Assembly: GCA_001657295.1 (NCBI GenBank)
Contig: LYSW01000001.1
Coordinates: 87,499-151,498, forward strand
Length of the DNA: 64,000 nt
Direction: 5' to 3'
Source: Oceanicaulis sp. BBD 1991-10
GTDB taxonomy: Bacteria > Pseudomonadota > Alphaproteobacteria > Caulobacterales > Maricaulaceae
Each line of letters starts with the position of its first letter. Position 1 is the stretch's first letter. Below are positions 35,919-43,968 of this stretch, piece after piece. A program made the translations under genes and the position numbers. Below the pieces are notes generated by a model. That model searched no databases. It was not told where the DNA came from and saw only the letters and a list, made by a program, of their open reading frames with translations.

Positions 35919-36920
35919 ATGCGCCTTCGCCTCGCTTTCGCCCTCGCCGCTTCGACCGTGTTGCTCGCCGCCTGCGGCGGTTCGCAGACGCAAAGCGACC
36001 CGCTGACCGCGGAAGCCGTGCCGCTCTTTCCTGACGATCCGGGCCGGACCCGGCTGGGCGCGCTGCGCTATGCCGGCGGGGTCGCGCTGACCAGCACGGA
36101 CGGCCGCTTCGGCGGCTGGTCGGCGATGGAGATCTCGGCGGACGGGACGCGCCTTCTGGCGCTGTCGGACAGCGCGGACTGGATGACGGCCGATCTGACA
36201 TTGGACGAAGACGGATCGCTGACCGGCCTGTCCGGCATGGAGATCGCGCCCCTGCTCGATGCGGACGGCAACCCGTTCAACGGCGAGGACGCGGACGCCG
36301 AAGGCCTCGCGCCGTTGGGCGGCGGCCGCTTCGCCGTGAGCTTCGAGCGCCGGCACCGGATCGAAGCCTATGATATCGGGCCGGACTGGAGCGGAATCGG
36401 CGACGCCCGCGGCGAGGCTTTGCCCGCCCCGCCCGGCGCGGACCGGCTGCGCAACAACGCGGGCATGGAAGCGCTCGCGGTGTCCGGCGACGTGCTGTGG
36501 GCGGGCGTGGAGCATCCGCTCGTGGAAGGTCAGCCGCACACGCTGTGGCGCTTTGATCTCAGCATGCCTGACGCCCTGCCCCAGGCGCGCTCGCTGGCGC
36601 TGAGCCCGGGCTTCGGCCTGACCGCGCTGGCGCCGGACGACGCGGGCGGGCTGTTCGTCGTCGAGCGCTTCTGGGCCCGTAATGTCGGCAATCACATCCG
36701 CGTCGGCCAGTTCAGCGCCGGCGATCTTAATGAGAGCGCTCAGCCGGCCGAGCCGGTCCTCCTGGCCGAGATCTCGCCGCAAATGACGGTGGATAATATC
36801 GAGGCGATCGCGGTCGCCGAGATCAATGGCGAGATGCGCCTTTTTCTGATGTCCGACGACAATTTCAACGCCGCCCAGCGCACGCTGCTCTTGAGCTTTG
36901 TGATCGAGGACGATCGCTAA
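35919..36920 (+). CDS. Esterase-like/phytase-like lipoprotein (copy 2)
   Basis: The 333-residue protein begins with a lipoprotein signal (MRLRLAFALAASTVLLAACGG; lipobox LAAC). It shares with copy 1 the pattern RYAGGVALTSTDGRFGGWSAMEISADGTRLLALSD, DADAEGLAPLGGGRFAVSFERRHRIEAY and NIEAIAVAEINGEMRLFLMSDDNF. A periplasmic, membrane-anchored location is expected. The substrate is unknown. Unlike copy 1 it is GC-rich, like the core genome, so it may be the older copy. Its stop overlaps the convergent TadG-like gene. Confidence 0.82.
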   Translation: MRLRLAFALAASTVLLAACGGSQTQSDPLTAEAVPLFPDDPGRTRLGALRYAGGVALTSTDGRFGGWSAMEISADGTRLLALSDSADWMTADLTLDEDGSLTGLSGMEIAPLLDADGNPFNGEDADAEGLAPLGGGRFAVSFERRHRIEAYDIGPDWSGIGDARGEALPAPPGADRLRNNAGMEALAVSGDVLWAGVEHPLVEGQPHTLWRFDLSMPDALPQARSLALSPGFGLTALAPDDAGGLFVVERFWARNVGNHIRVGQFSAGDLNESAQPAEPVLLAEISPQMTVDNIEAIAVAEINGEMRLFLMSDDNFNAAQRTLLLSFVIEDDR

Positions 36921-38206
36921 TCGGTCAACCGCAGCCGGTTGATGTCCGCGGCGATCGCCGCGAACGCCGCTCCGATATCGGTGTTCTCGATCTGATAATA
37001 ATTGTCCGGGTCGCTGGCGCAGTTGCGCATCAGATCGCGATTGGTCTGACCGCTGAGCTGGAAGGCGATCGTATAGATCTGTACGCCTTTGCGCTCCGCT
37101 TCATCACAGGCCGCCGCCATATTCGCCCGCGCCGTTGCGGCGCTGTAGAGCTCTTCCGTCTCCCAGTCGCCGTCGCGCCGGACCCGCCGATATTGGGCGG
37201 TCGCGGCGCCGTCCGTCATCACCACCAGAACCTTGATGGTGTCCTCTTTATCATAGGCCGCCGGACGGTCCGGAAAATCACCGCCCAGATTGCCGCGCCA
37301 CACCGGATCCAGGGCCCGAGCGCCCCAGGCCGTCGCCACGTCCAGGCCGGTGTTTCCGCCCGCGTCCAGGCGGTCGACGCGCCTTGAAAGCGCATTGCGA
37401 TTATTGCTGAGGAAGAAGGACTGTTCATTGCTTTCAGGGCAGTGACTGGAGTCGTTGTCGCCGACCATGTCCACGCCGCCCCAGCTCAGGATCGGCAGCT
37501 CCACATCAACAATGTCGATCTCAATCGGATAGGTCGCGCCATAATCCAGGCAGGCGCCGCCCGTGAGCTGATTGCCGGGCAGATTCACCAGCCCGCCGCG
37601 GCGCAAGACCCGGCGCGGCAGGCGAACGCCGCCATTATACGGGATAAGGGACAGGCTCGTTCGGTCCGGATTGTCGAGCATGACGACGTCGACGAAATCC
37701 CCCGCCGCGGTGCGCAGCTCCTGGATTTTCGTCCCGTTCATGGATCCGGAGACGTCAAGCACGAGTGAAATCTCCACATCGCGTATCTGTTCCAGCGCGC
37801 TGGACTGGCGGCTCACAGGCAGGGTGTTGATCCCCGCCAGCCCGAGCAGCGTTGTCGGCATGCTCAGCTGCGCGCTGGCGGTCACTTGCCGCGAATTGAA
37901 GAATTGTTCGCTCGAGACCTCGAGAACCAGGGTGTCGATCAAATCGCCATGGTCGGCGATCGCCGCGGTCACAAAGGCCCGCACGACTTGTTCCGCTTCG
38001 CGGTCCTGCGTCAGCGAAGCCGCGGCCAGGACCCCGGAATCAAGCGCCGCCTGAAGTTCCGAGCCGATGCCGACCGAGCGGGAATAGTCCAGGCCTCCGC
38101 CCGCAGCCGCCCCGATGACGCCGAAGCACAGCGCGAACGTCATCGCCACATTCGCGCGGGTGTCGCGAATAAAGCGCTGAAAGATCGCTGTGATCGCTCT
38201 GGGCAT
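36917..38206 (-). CDS. TadG-like pilus assembly protein with VWA domain (copy A)
   Basis: The 429-residue protein has a basic N-terminus, then one TM helix (ANVAMTFALCFGVIGAAAGGGLDYSRSVG) typical of TadE/TadG-like proteins. A VWA domain follows with the MIDAS motif SLVLDVSGSMNGTK and a later VLVVMTDGAATAQYR. Such proteins are associated with Tad pilus machinery or with surface adhesion. No tad ATPase or secretin genes are present here. It is a tandem paralogue of the gene upstream (38324-39598), sharing CDEAERKGVQIYTIAFQL and NTDIGAAFAAIAADINRLRL near the C-terminus. Confidence 0.85.
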   Translation of the reverse strand: MPRAITAIFQRFIRDTRANVAMTFALCFGVIGAAAGGGLDYSRSVGIGSELQAALDSGVLAAASLTQDREAEQVVRAFVTAAIADHGDLIDTLVLEVSSEQFFNSRQVTASAQLSMPTTLLGLAGINTLPVSRQSSALEQIRDVEISLVLDVSGSMNGTKIQELRTAAGDFVDVVMLDNPDRTSLSLIPYNGGVRLPRRVLRRGGLVNLPGNQLTGGACLDYGATYPIEIDIVDVELPILSWGGVDMVGDNDSSHCPESNEQSFFLSNNRNALSRRVDRLDAGGNTGLDVATAWGARALDPVWRGNLGGDFPDRPAAYDKEDTIKVLVVMTDGAATAQYRRVRRDGDWETEELYSAATARANMAAACDEAERKGVQIYTIAFQLSGQTNRDLMRNCASDPDNYYQIENTDIGAAFAAIAADINRLRLTD

Positions 38207-38296
38207 CGTCCGGCTCGCCTCGCTTCAGCGTCCCGTTTAAGGACTTCGAAGTCACAGACTGCAGGATCGATGCCAAAGATCGCGTTAAATCAATGG

Positions 38297-38311
38297 TTTA
38301 CGCTTCGTTAA
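38297..38311. promoter_or_regulatory. Candidate CtrA-like site TTTA-N7-TTAA
   Basis: TTTA-CGCTTCG-TTAA has one mismatch to the CtrA full site TTAA-N7-TTAA and lies about 90 bases upstream of TadG-like copy A. CtrA controls pilus and motility genes in Caulobacter-like bacteria. A single near-match could be chance. Confidence 0.3.
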
Positions 38312-38323
38312 CGCGACACTCCG

Positions 38324-39598
38324 CTAGCGGCTGAGACGCAGCGTGTTGAGATCGGCCGCGATCGCCGAGAAGGCCACCGCGATATCCATATTCTCCACCT
38401 CGAAATAATTGTCCGGATGGCTGGCGCAATTGCGCATGAGATTGCGGTTGGTCGTGCCGTTGAGCTGGAAGGCGATGGTGTAGACGTCCACGCCCCGCGC
38501 TTCGGCCTCGTCACAGGCCTGAGCCATGTTGGCGCGAGCCGTCGAGGCGGAATACATGTTGTAATTCCACCAGCGATCATCATCGTCGTCCCAGTAATTG
38601 CGGATCTGGGCGGTCGCGGCGCCGTCTGTCATCACCACCAGCGCCTTGATCGTTGAAGGATCATCATAATCCACCGGCCGGTCCGGGAAATTCCCGCCCA
38701 GGCGACCGCGCCAGACCGGGTCGAGCGCGCGCGCGCCCCAGGCGGTGGCGATGTCCAGCCCGGTATTGCCGCCCGCATCCAGCGTCGCGATCAGGTCGAT
38801 CAGATCGGTCTGATTATTGCGCAGGAAGACCGCCGCCTCATCGCTTTCCGGACAGAAGGAGGAGCTGCGCGATCCCACCTGGTCGTTGCCGCGCCATTGA
38901 AGCCAGTCCAGGCCATTGGCCGGCGGCTCCAGGCTGACGGGATGGTCATGGCCGTATTCAGGGCAGCCGGCCCGGTTCGGGTTCGAGCCGGAGATCAGCT
39001 GATTGTTGACATAGTCGGGCAGCCGCACCCCGCCATTATAGGGAATGATGGAGATGGAGGTCATGTCCGAGACCTCGCCCGCCATCACCACCTGAACGAA
39101 TTCCGTCGCCGCATCTTGAAGCGCGTCGATCTTCGAGCCCCACATGGAGCCGGACACGTCCAGAACCAGCGCGATCTCCAGATTGCGCACCTGCTCGGTG
39201 GCCTCGGACTCCCGGTTCAGCCGCAAACGCTGAATGCCCGCCACGCCCAAAAGCACGGTCGGCACGGTGACTTCGGCTTCGGCATGCACGTCGCGGGCGT
39301 TGATCGCCACATTGGGCGTGACGGTGACCACCAGATTCTCGATCACCCCGTCATGTTCCGCGATCGCCGCCTCCACATAGGCGCGCACGACTTCTTCCGG
39401 TTCGCGGGTCTGAGACAGGGAGGCGGCGGCCAGAACGCCGGTGTCCAATGCGCTCTGAATCTCCGCGCCGATGGTGAAGGTGCGGGTGTAATCCACTGCG
39501 CCGCCAACGCCCGCCACCAGCGGGGTGACGGCGATCGCGAAGCTGACCGCGACATTGCCGGCGCGGTCGGCGAAAAATTTTCCAAGGCGAGCGAACAT
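38324..39598 (-). CDS. TadG-like pilus assembly protein with VWA domain (copy B)
   Basis: The 424-residue protein has the same architecture as copy A. It has an N-terminal TM with RAGNVAVSFAIAVTPLVAGVGGAVDYTRTF, a helical TadG-like segment (AEIQSALDTGVLAAASLSQTREPEEVVRAYVEAAI), the VWA MIDAS ALVLDVSGSMWGSKI, and LVVMTDGAATAQIRN. Extracytoplasmic location is expected, with the TM as anchor. The pair probably arose by tandem duplication, with the first TM and both VWA cores well conserved. There are 117 bases to copy A, including a CtrA-like site, so copy A may have its own promoter. Confidence 0.85.
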   Translation of the reverse strand: MFARLGKFFADRAGNVAVSFAIAVTPLVAGVGGAVDYTRTFTIGAEIQSALDTGVLAAASLSQTREPEEVVRAYVEAAIAEHDGVIENLVVTVTPNVAINARDVHAEAEVTVPTVLLGVAGIQRLRLNRESEATEQVRNLEIALVLDVSGSMWGSKIDALQDAATEFVQVVMAGEVSDMTSISIIPYNGGVRLPDYVNNQLISGSNPNRAGCPEYGHDHPVSLEPPANGLDWLQWRGNDQVGSRSSSFCPESDEAAVFLRNNQTDLIDLIATLDAGGNTGLDIATAWGARALDPVWRGRLGGNFPDRPVDYDDPSTIKALVVMTDGAATAQIRNYWDDDDDRWWNYNMYSASTARANMAQACDEAEARGVDVYTIAFQLNGTTNRNLMRNCASHPDNYFEVENMDIAVAFSAIAADLNTLRLSR

Positions 39599-39962
39599 GA
39601 CCGATCTCTCCTTCCTGGAGACGAAAACCGGACAAGGATTCCGCCTGGCGCATTAACACCTTGGAAAGAAACGTGGTATGCGCGGCGTTTACCGTGACGG
39701 CCCGCCCTGGAGAGGGCTTCCGGCCTTCGCGGGATGAAAATGGTCTGAGCCCGACTTCGTCCTCATCCCGGCCAAGAGGCGCCAGCCGAAATCTTGAGGC
39801 GGTCTCAGAAACAGGCGCGGCCGAATGGATCCCGGCGACCGATGAGCAGGCGGCCTGCTGCGCTCGAAGAGCGTGCCGGCGGTCCGGGGCGGCTGAGACT
39901 GGGTGAGGGAGACATCGTCGCGCGCGATCGAACCGAGGCGAAGCAGGACAGGACCCGTCTTC
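39599..39962. repeat. 364-base intergenic region with imperfect inverted repeat
   Basis: No convincing gene is seen between the DnaJ-domain gene and TadG-like copy B; both are on the minus strand. CGGGATGA (39730-39737) and TCATCCCG (39763-39770) form an 8-bp inverted repeat around 25 bases, within GGCCTTCGCGGGATGA … TCATCCCGGCC. This style resembles dispersed GC-rich intergenic repeats common in alphaproteobacterial genomes. The ORFs that the track lists here have no protein-like features. Confidence 0.4.
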
Positions 39963-40595
39963 CTATCCCATCCCGGCGCTTTTGAGGATTTGATAGGCTT
40001 CAACCACCTTGGTGAGTTGCTCCTCCATGGAGCGGTCGCCGCCATTGGAATCCGGATGATAGGTGCGCACCAGCTCGGCATAGCGCTTGCGCACGTCGGC
40101 CTTGCTGGACTTGGGATCGAGGCGCAGCGTCTCAAGCGCCCGCTTTTGAAGGCGGCCCATGCCCGCCATGGGATCGTCGCTGGCCGGCCGTTGCCGTTCC
40201 GAGCCGGGCGGCGGCCGGTCGCCGAACAGCGAGAACGGATCGATGAAACCGTCCTTGAAGTCCGCCGAAGCGCGTTCGGCCGCACGGCGCGCGCCGGAGC
40301 CGGAGCCGAAATTCCAGGTCGGACGGTGGCCGTAGGCGTCGGCTTCGCGATGGGCCCGCGCCGCGTCCTCGCTCATGCCCTCGAAGAAGTTCCACTGCTT
40401 ATTGTATTCCGCCGCATGGCTCTGGCAGAACTGATAGAACTCGCCAGGGGCGCCGGCGCTTTTCGGCGACCGGGCGGTCGCCTTGGCGCGGCATTGGGGA
40501 TGTTCGCAGACCTTGTCCTCGGACGCCGGCGCGTCCTTGGGCGGCTTGATGCGGATATCCACAAAGCGTGGCTTGTATTGATAGGCCTCGTCCAT
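39963..40595 (-). CDS. DnaJ-domain protein (C-terminal J domain)
   Basis: From the ATG at 40595 the protein is 210 aa (MDEAYQYKPRFVDIRIKPP). It has a C-terminal J domain (ALETLRLDPKSSKADVRKRYAELVRTYHPDSNGGD) with the HPD motif that stimulates Hsp70 ATPase. The N-terminal half has a Cys/His cluster (CEHPQCRAKA … FCQSHAAEYNKQWNFFEGM) that may bind zinc. This architecture is a small alphaproteobacterial family of J-domain cochaperones of unknown client. The ORF track starts at a TTG 36 bases earlier. It is divergent from bolA. Confidence 0.88.
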   Translation of the reverse strand: MDEAYQYKPRFVDIRIKPPKDAPASEDKVCEHPQCRAKATARSPKSAGAPGEFYQFCQSHAAEYNKQWNFFEGMSEDAARAHREADAYGHRPTWNFGSGSGARRAAERASADFKDGFIDPFSLFGDRPPPGSERQRPASDDPMAGMGRLQKRALETLRLDPKSSKADVRKRYAELVRTYHPDSNGGDRSMEEQLTKVVEAYQILKSAGMG

Positions 40596-40648
40596 GATGG
40601 GAAGTATGGGGTGCGCCGGGTTGACCGGCAATGAAGGGAGCGCGGCGC

Positions 40649-40918
40649 ATGGCAGCCATCGCGAAGAAAATCGAAGATCAGCTCAAGGCGGCCTTCGCGC
40701 CGGATGCGCTGACCATCAAGGATGACAGCGCCCTGCATGCCGGCCATGCCGGCGCGCCGGAGGGCGGGGAAAGCCATTTTACAGTGGAGATCACCGCACG
40801 CGCGTTTGAAGGTTGCAGCCGCGTCGCGCGCCACCGCATGGTCAATAATGCGCTCGCCGAGCTGCTTAAAGGGCCGGTTCACGCCCTCGCGATCAAGGCT
40901 AAGGCGCCGGGCGAGTAG
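40649..40918 (+). CDS. BolA family protein
   Basis: This 89-residue protein has the BolA-type fold signature: a helix (KKIEDQLKAAFAPDALTIKDDSA), then HFTVEITARAFEGCSRVARHRMVNNALAELLKGPVHALAIKAK. The conserved RxxRHRxV…L is visible. BolA proteins bind monothiol glutaredoxins and take part in Fe-S handling or stress-linked regulation. The ATG at 40649 is preceded by GGGAG; the ORF track starts six codons earlier. It is divergent from the DnaJ-domain gene. Confidence 0.93.
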   Translation: MAAIAKKIEDQLKAAFAPDALTIKDDSALHAGHAGAPEGGESHFTVEITARAFEGCSRVARHRMVNNALAELLKGPVHALAIKAKAPGE

Positions 40919-40954
40919 CAAAGGCCAGGCGCTTTGTGATACCTGCCCGCTCCC

Positions 40955-41965
40955 ATGAGCCACGCCGTCATCCCCCACGAAACCGCGCCCCAGGCGGCCC
41001 TGCACACCTGCTGGCCGGCGGCGGCGGATTTGTGGGAAGACGATCTGGCGCCCGCGCGCGCCGAGTTCGCCCGCTTCCTGACCCTGACTGCGGCGGCTGG
41101 CGACGACGGCCATGCCCTGCCGCTGGTCATCTATGCGGCGACCGCAGAGGCTGAAGCCGATGCGCGTCAGCGTATGGGCCGTCTCGCTCGGATCGTCCGA
41201 GCGCCTTATGGCGACGTGTGGGCCCGAGACACCGGTCCGGTCTTCGTCAAACGCCAGGGAGGGCTCGAAGCGGCGCGCTTCACCTTTAACGGCTGGGGCG
41301 GCAAGTACGACCTGGACGGCGACCAGTCGATCGGGGCGGCGATCGCCGCCGAAGCCGACGCGCCCATCGTCGCGTCCGGCCTGGTCTGCGAAGGCGGCGC
41401 GCTTGAGTTTGACGGCGCGGATACGGTGATCACCACCCGCCAATGCCTGCTCAACCCCAATCGCAATCCCGGCTGCACTGAAACCCAGGTCGAGGCCGAG
41501 CTGGAGCGCCTGTTCGGCATCCGAAAAGTGATCTGGCTGGATGAAGGCCTGACGGGCGATCACACCGACGGCCATGTCGACAATATCGCCCGCTTCGCAG
41601 GGCCGGGCATGGTCGTTTGCCAGGCCGCCTCCGGCGCCGATGACCCCAACGCCAGGCTCTATGCAAAGATCGCCGCGGCGCTGCGGGCATCGACCGATGC
41701 TAAGGGCCGCCCGCTCGAAGTGATCGAAATCCCCTCCCCGGGCCTTGTGAAGGACGCCGACGGCGAACCGGCCGCGGCCTCTCATATGAATTGGGTGATC
41801 GGCCCGCGCCATGTGGTGATGCCGGCCTATAACGCCCGGGTTCGAGACGCCGTGCGCGCGCTTCAACGCGGATTTAATGATCGCACGGTTGTCGCGAGCG
41901 ATGCGAACCATATCCTAACCGGCGGCGGGGCATTTCATTGCGTGACCTGTCACCAGCCGGCCTAA
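40955..41965 (+). CDS. aguA: Agmatine deiminase
   Basis: The 336-residue protein of the agmatine/peptidylarginine deiminase family has APYGDVWARDTGPVF, FTFNGWGGKYD, EGGALEFDGADTVITTRQCLLNPNRNP, GDHTDGHVDNIARF and the C-terminal GGGAFHCVTCHQPA with the nucleophilic Cys. It converts agmatine to N-carbamoylputrescine. aguB, acting on that product, lies one gene downstream in the same transcription unit. This gives a second route to putrescine besides ornithine decarboxylase. Confidence 0.95.
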   Translation: MSHAVIPHETAPQAALHTCWPAAADLWEDDLAPARAEFARFLTLTAAAGDDGHALPLVIYAATAEAEADARQRMGRLARIVRAPYGDVWARDTGPVFVKRQGGLEAARFTFNGWGGKYDLDGDQSIGAAIAAEADAPIVASGLVCEGGALEFDGADTVITTRQCLLNPNRNPGCTETQVEAELERLFGIRKVIWLDEGLTGDHTDGHVDNIARFAGPGMVVCQAASGADDPNARLYAKIAAALRASTDAKGRPLEVIEIPSPGLVKDADGEPAAASHMNWVIGPRHVVMPAYNARVRDAVRALQRGFNDRTVVASDANHILTGGGAFHCVTCHQPA

Positions 41966-41980
41966 GAGGGATCTGACACA

Positions 41981-43138
41981 ATGCTGCCGCTCGCCGCGAT
42001 CGTATTGGCCTTGTCGCCGACCGCAGAAGCTCAGCCGCTGAGCGAACCGCCCATGATGCGCGATCCGCTGGCCTATCTGGACGTCTTTCAGGAACGCCTG
42101 GAACAGGTCGCCAGCCATGAGCGCATGGTGGGCTTTGCTGCAGCCATTATCGAGAACGGGGAAGTGGTCGCCATCCACACCTCGGGCGAAACCGCGCTCG
42201 GGTCTGGCGAAACCGTCACCGAAAACACTCTGTTTCGCGCCGCCTCCGTCACCAAGACCTTCACCGGCACGCTGATCGCGCAGCTTGAGGCGGAGGGCCG
42301 CATCGACCTCGACGCCCCGGCGCCGGAAAGCCTCATCCAGCTGAACGGCGCGCGCCAGCCGACCTGGCGGGAGCTGGTCAGCCATCAAACCGGCCTGCCG
42401 CCCAACGCCTACGACAATCTGATCGAAGCGGGCCGGTCCGCCGAATTCGCGCGCACGCGCCTGGCCGGCGTCGACCTCATCTGCCCGACTGGGCAATGCT
42501 ACAGCTATCAAAATGTCGCCTTCGCCGCTGTCGAGGCGCTGATCGAAGAGGCGACCGGCCTGGACTATGAGGCCGCCGTGGACGCCTTCCTTCTGGACCC
42601 GTTGGGCCTTGAAACCGCCGGCTTCGGCGCCGCGCACATACAGGGCGCCGACAGCTGGGCGCGGCCCCATCGCGGACGGTTGCGCCGCCTGGGCTCAGCG
42701 GCGACCGATTATGACCAGCTGCCCGCCGCAGCCGGCTTGTCGCTCAGCCTCAACGACATGATCGCCTGGGCGCAGGCCCATCTGGACACGCAGGCCGGCC
42801 TTCCCGAAGCGGTGGTGGAGCGCGCCTTCACCCCGCAGACCCGCAGCGCCCGCGAGACCCGCAATCTGCGCCGCCTGCAGCGCATCGACGACACCGCTTA
42901 CGGGTTGGGCTGGCGAATCTATGAATGGGACGACCGCACCCTGATCGCCCATGGCGGCGCGCTGGCGGGCTATGGCTCCCACATCGTGCTGGAGCCGGAG
43001 ACCGGCTTCGCCTTCGTGGCGCTGTGGAATGCTGACTTCGGACTGCCGCGCCTGCTCTGGCCGACGGCGATGGATCTGCGCACCGGCGACGGGCCCGGCG
43101 CCTTCATCGACACCGCGCTGGAGCGCATGGCGCGGTGA
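41981..43138 (+). CDS. Serine hydrolase, class C beta-lactamase-like
   Basis: The 385-residue exported protein has a signal peptide (MLPLAAIVLALSPTAEAQ). It has the penicillin-binding-fold motifs SVTK (S89-K92), YQN (about residue 176) and HGG (AHGGALAGYGSHIVLE). This family includes AmpC, DD-peptidases and esterases; the KTG motif is replaced by HGG as in many esterase/peptidase relatives. It lies 15 bases after aguA and overlaps the aguB GTG start, so it belongs to the agmatine operon. Its link to agmatine metabolism is unknown. Confidence 0.88.
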   Translation: MLPLAAIVLALSPTAEAQPLSEPPMMRDPLAYLDVFQERLEQVASHERMVGFAAAIIENGEVVAIHTSGETALGSGETVTENTLFRAASVTKTFTGTLIAQLEAEGRIDLDAPAPESLIQLNGARQPTWRELVSHQTGLPPNAYDNLIEAGRSAEFARTRLAGVDLICPTGQCYSYQNVAFAAVEALIEEATGLDYEAAVDAFLLDPLGLETAGFGAAHIQGADSWARPHRGRLRRLGSAATDYDQLPAAAGLSLSLNDMIAWAQAHLDTQAGLPEAVVERAFTPQTRSARETRNLRRLQRIDDTAYGLGWRIYEWDDRTLIAHGGALAGYGSHIVLEPETGFAFVALWNADFGLPRLLWPTAMDLRTGDGPGAFIDTALERMAR

Positions 43139-43965
43139 GCGGAACGCTCAAGGTCGCCGCTCTGCAGGCCGGCTTCGGCGCAGATATTGCGGCGAATATT
43201 CAGACCGTCATCGATCTGACAGAAGCGGCCGGCGCAGAAGGAGCCGGGATCGTATTGCCGCCCGAACTCTTCCAGGGGCCGTATTTCTGCAAGACCCAGG
43301 ACGAAGCCTGGTTCGAACACGCCTTCCCGGCGCTGCAGCATCCTTGCGTGACCGCGCTTCAGCCCGTGTCCAAGCGGTTGAACGTGGCTATCCCGGTCTC
43401 GATTTATGAGAAGGACGGGCCGGAATACTATAATTCCATCGTCATGCTGGACGGCGGCGAGCCGCTGGGCGTCTACCGCAAGAGCCATATTCCCGACGGC
43501 CCGGGTTATCAGGAGAAGTTCTACTTCCGGCCCGGCGACACCGGCTTCAAGGTCTGGGACACCCGGCACGGCAAGGTCGGCGTGGGCATTTGCTGGGACC
43601 AGTGGTTTCCCGAAGCCGCCCGCGCCATGGCGCTCGCCGGCGCCGAGATTCTGCTCTATCCCACCGCCATCGGCTCGGAGCCCCATGACGGTGGTCTGGA
43701 CACCGCCGCGCGCTGGCGCCGGGTCATGCAGGGTCACGCGGTCGCCAATGTCATGCCAGTCGTCGCGGCGAACCGCATCGGCGATGAAGACGGCCAGGTG
43801 TTTTACGGGACCAGCTTCATCGCGGACCATGCCGGCGAAATCGTCGCGGACCTGGGCCGAGAGGAGGCCGGCGTGATCACCGCCGCGTTCGACCGCGATT
43901 TCCTGACCCGCCACCGCGCCGCCTGGGGCTTTTTCCGGGACCGGCGGACGGCGTTGTACCGATAG
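43135..43965 (+). CDS. aguB: N-carbamoylputrescine amidase
   Basis: This 276-residue nitrilase-superfamily enzyme has Glu in LPPELFQGPYFC, Lys in YRKSHIPDGPGYQEKFYF and Cys in GVGICWDQWFPEAAR, all in the arrangement typical of AguB. It hydrolyses N-carbamoylputrescine to putrescine, CO2 and ammonia. The start is GTG, overlapping the stop of the serine hydrolase. The presence of aguA two genes upstream supports the substrate assignment. Confidence 0.95.
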   Translation: MSGTLKVAALQAGFGADIAANIQTVIDLTEAAGAEGAGIVLPPELFQGPYFCKTQDEAWFEHAFPALQHPCVTALQPVSKRLNVAIPVSIYEKDGPEYYNSIVMLDGGEPLGVYRKSHIPDGPGYQEKFYFRPGDTGFKVWDTRHGKVGVGICWDQWFPEAARAMALAGAEILLYPTAIGSEPHDGGLDTAARWRRVMQGHAVANVMPVVAANRIGDEDGQVFYGTSFIADHAGEIVADLGREEAGVITAAFDRDFLTRHRAAWGFFRDRRTALYR

Positions 43966-43968
43966 GGC

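Noticed and set aside
39661-39906. 81-aa plus-strand ORF in the intergenic region
   Set aside because: Crosses an inverted repeat, has no ribosome site and no protein-like pattern.
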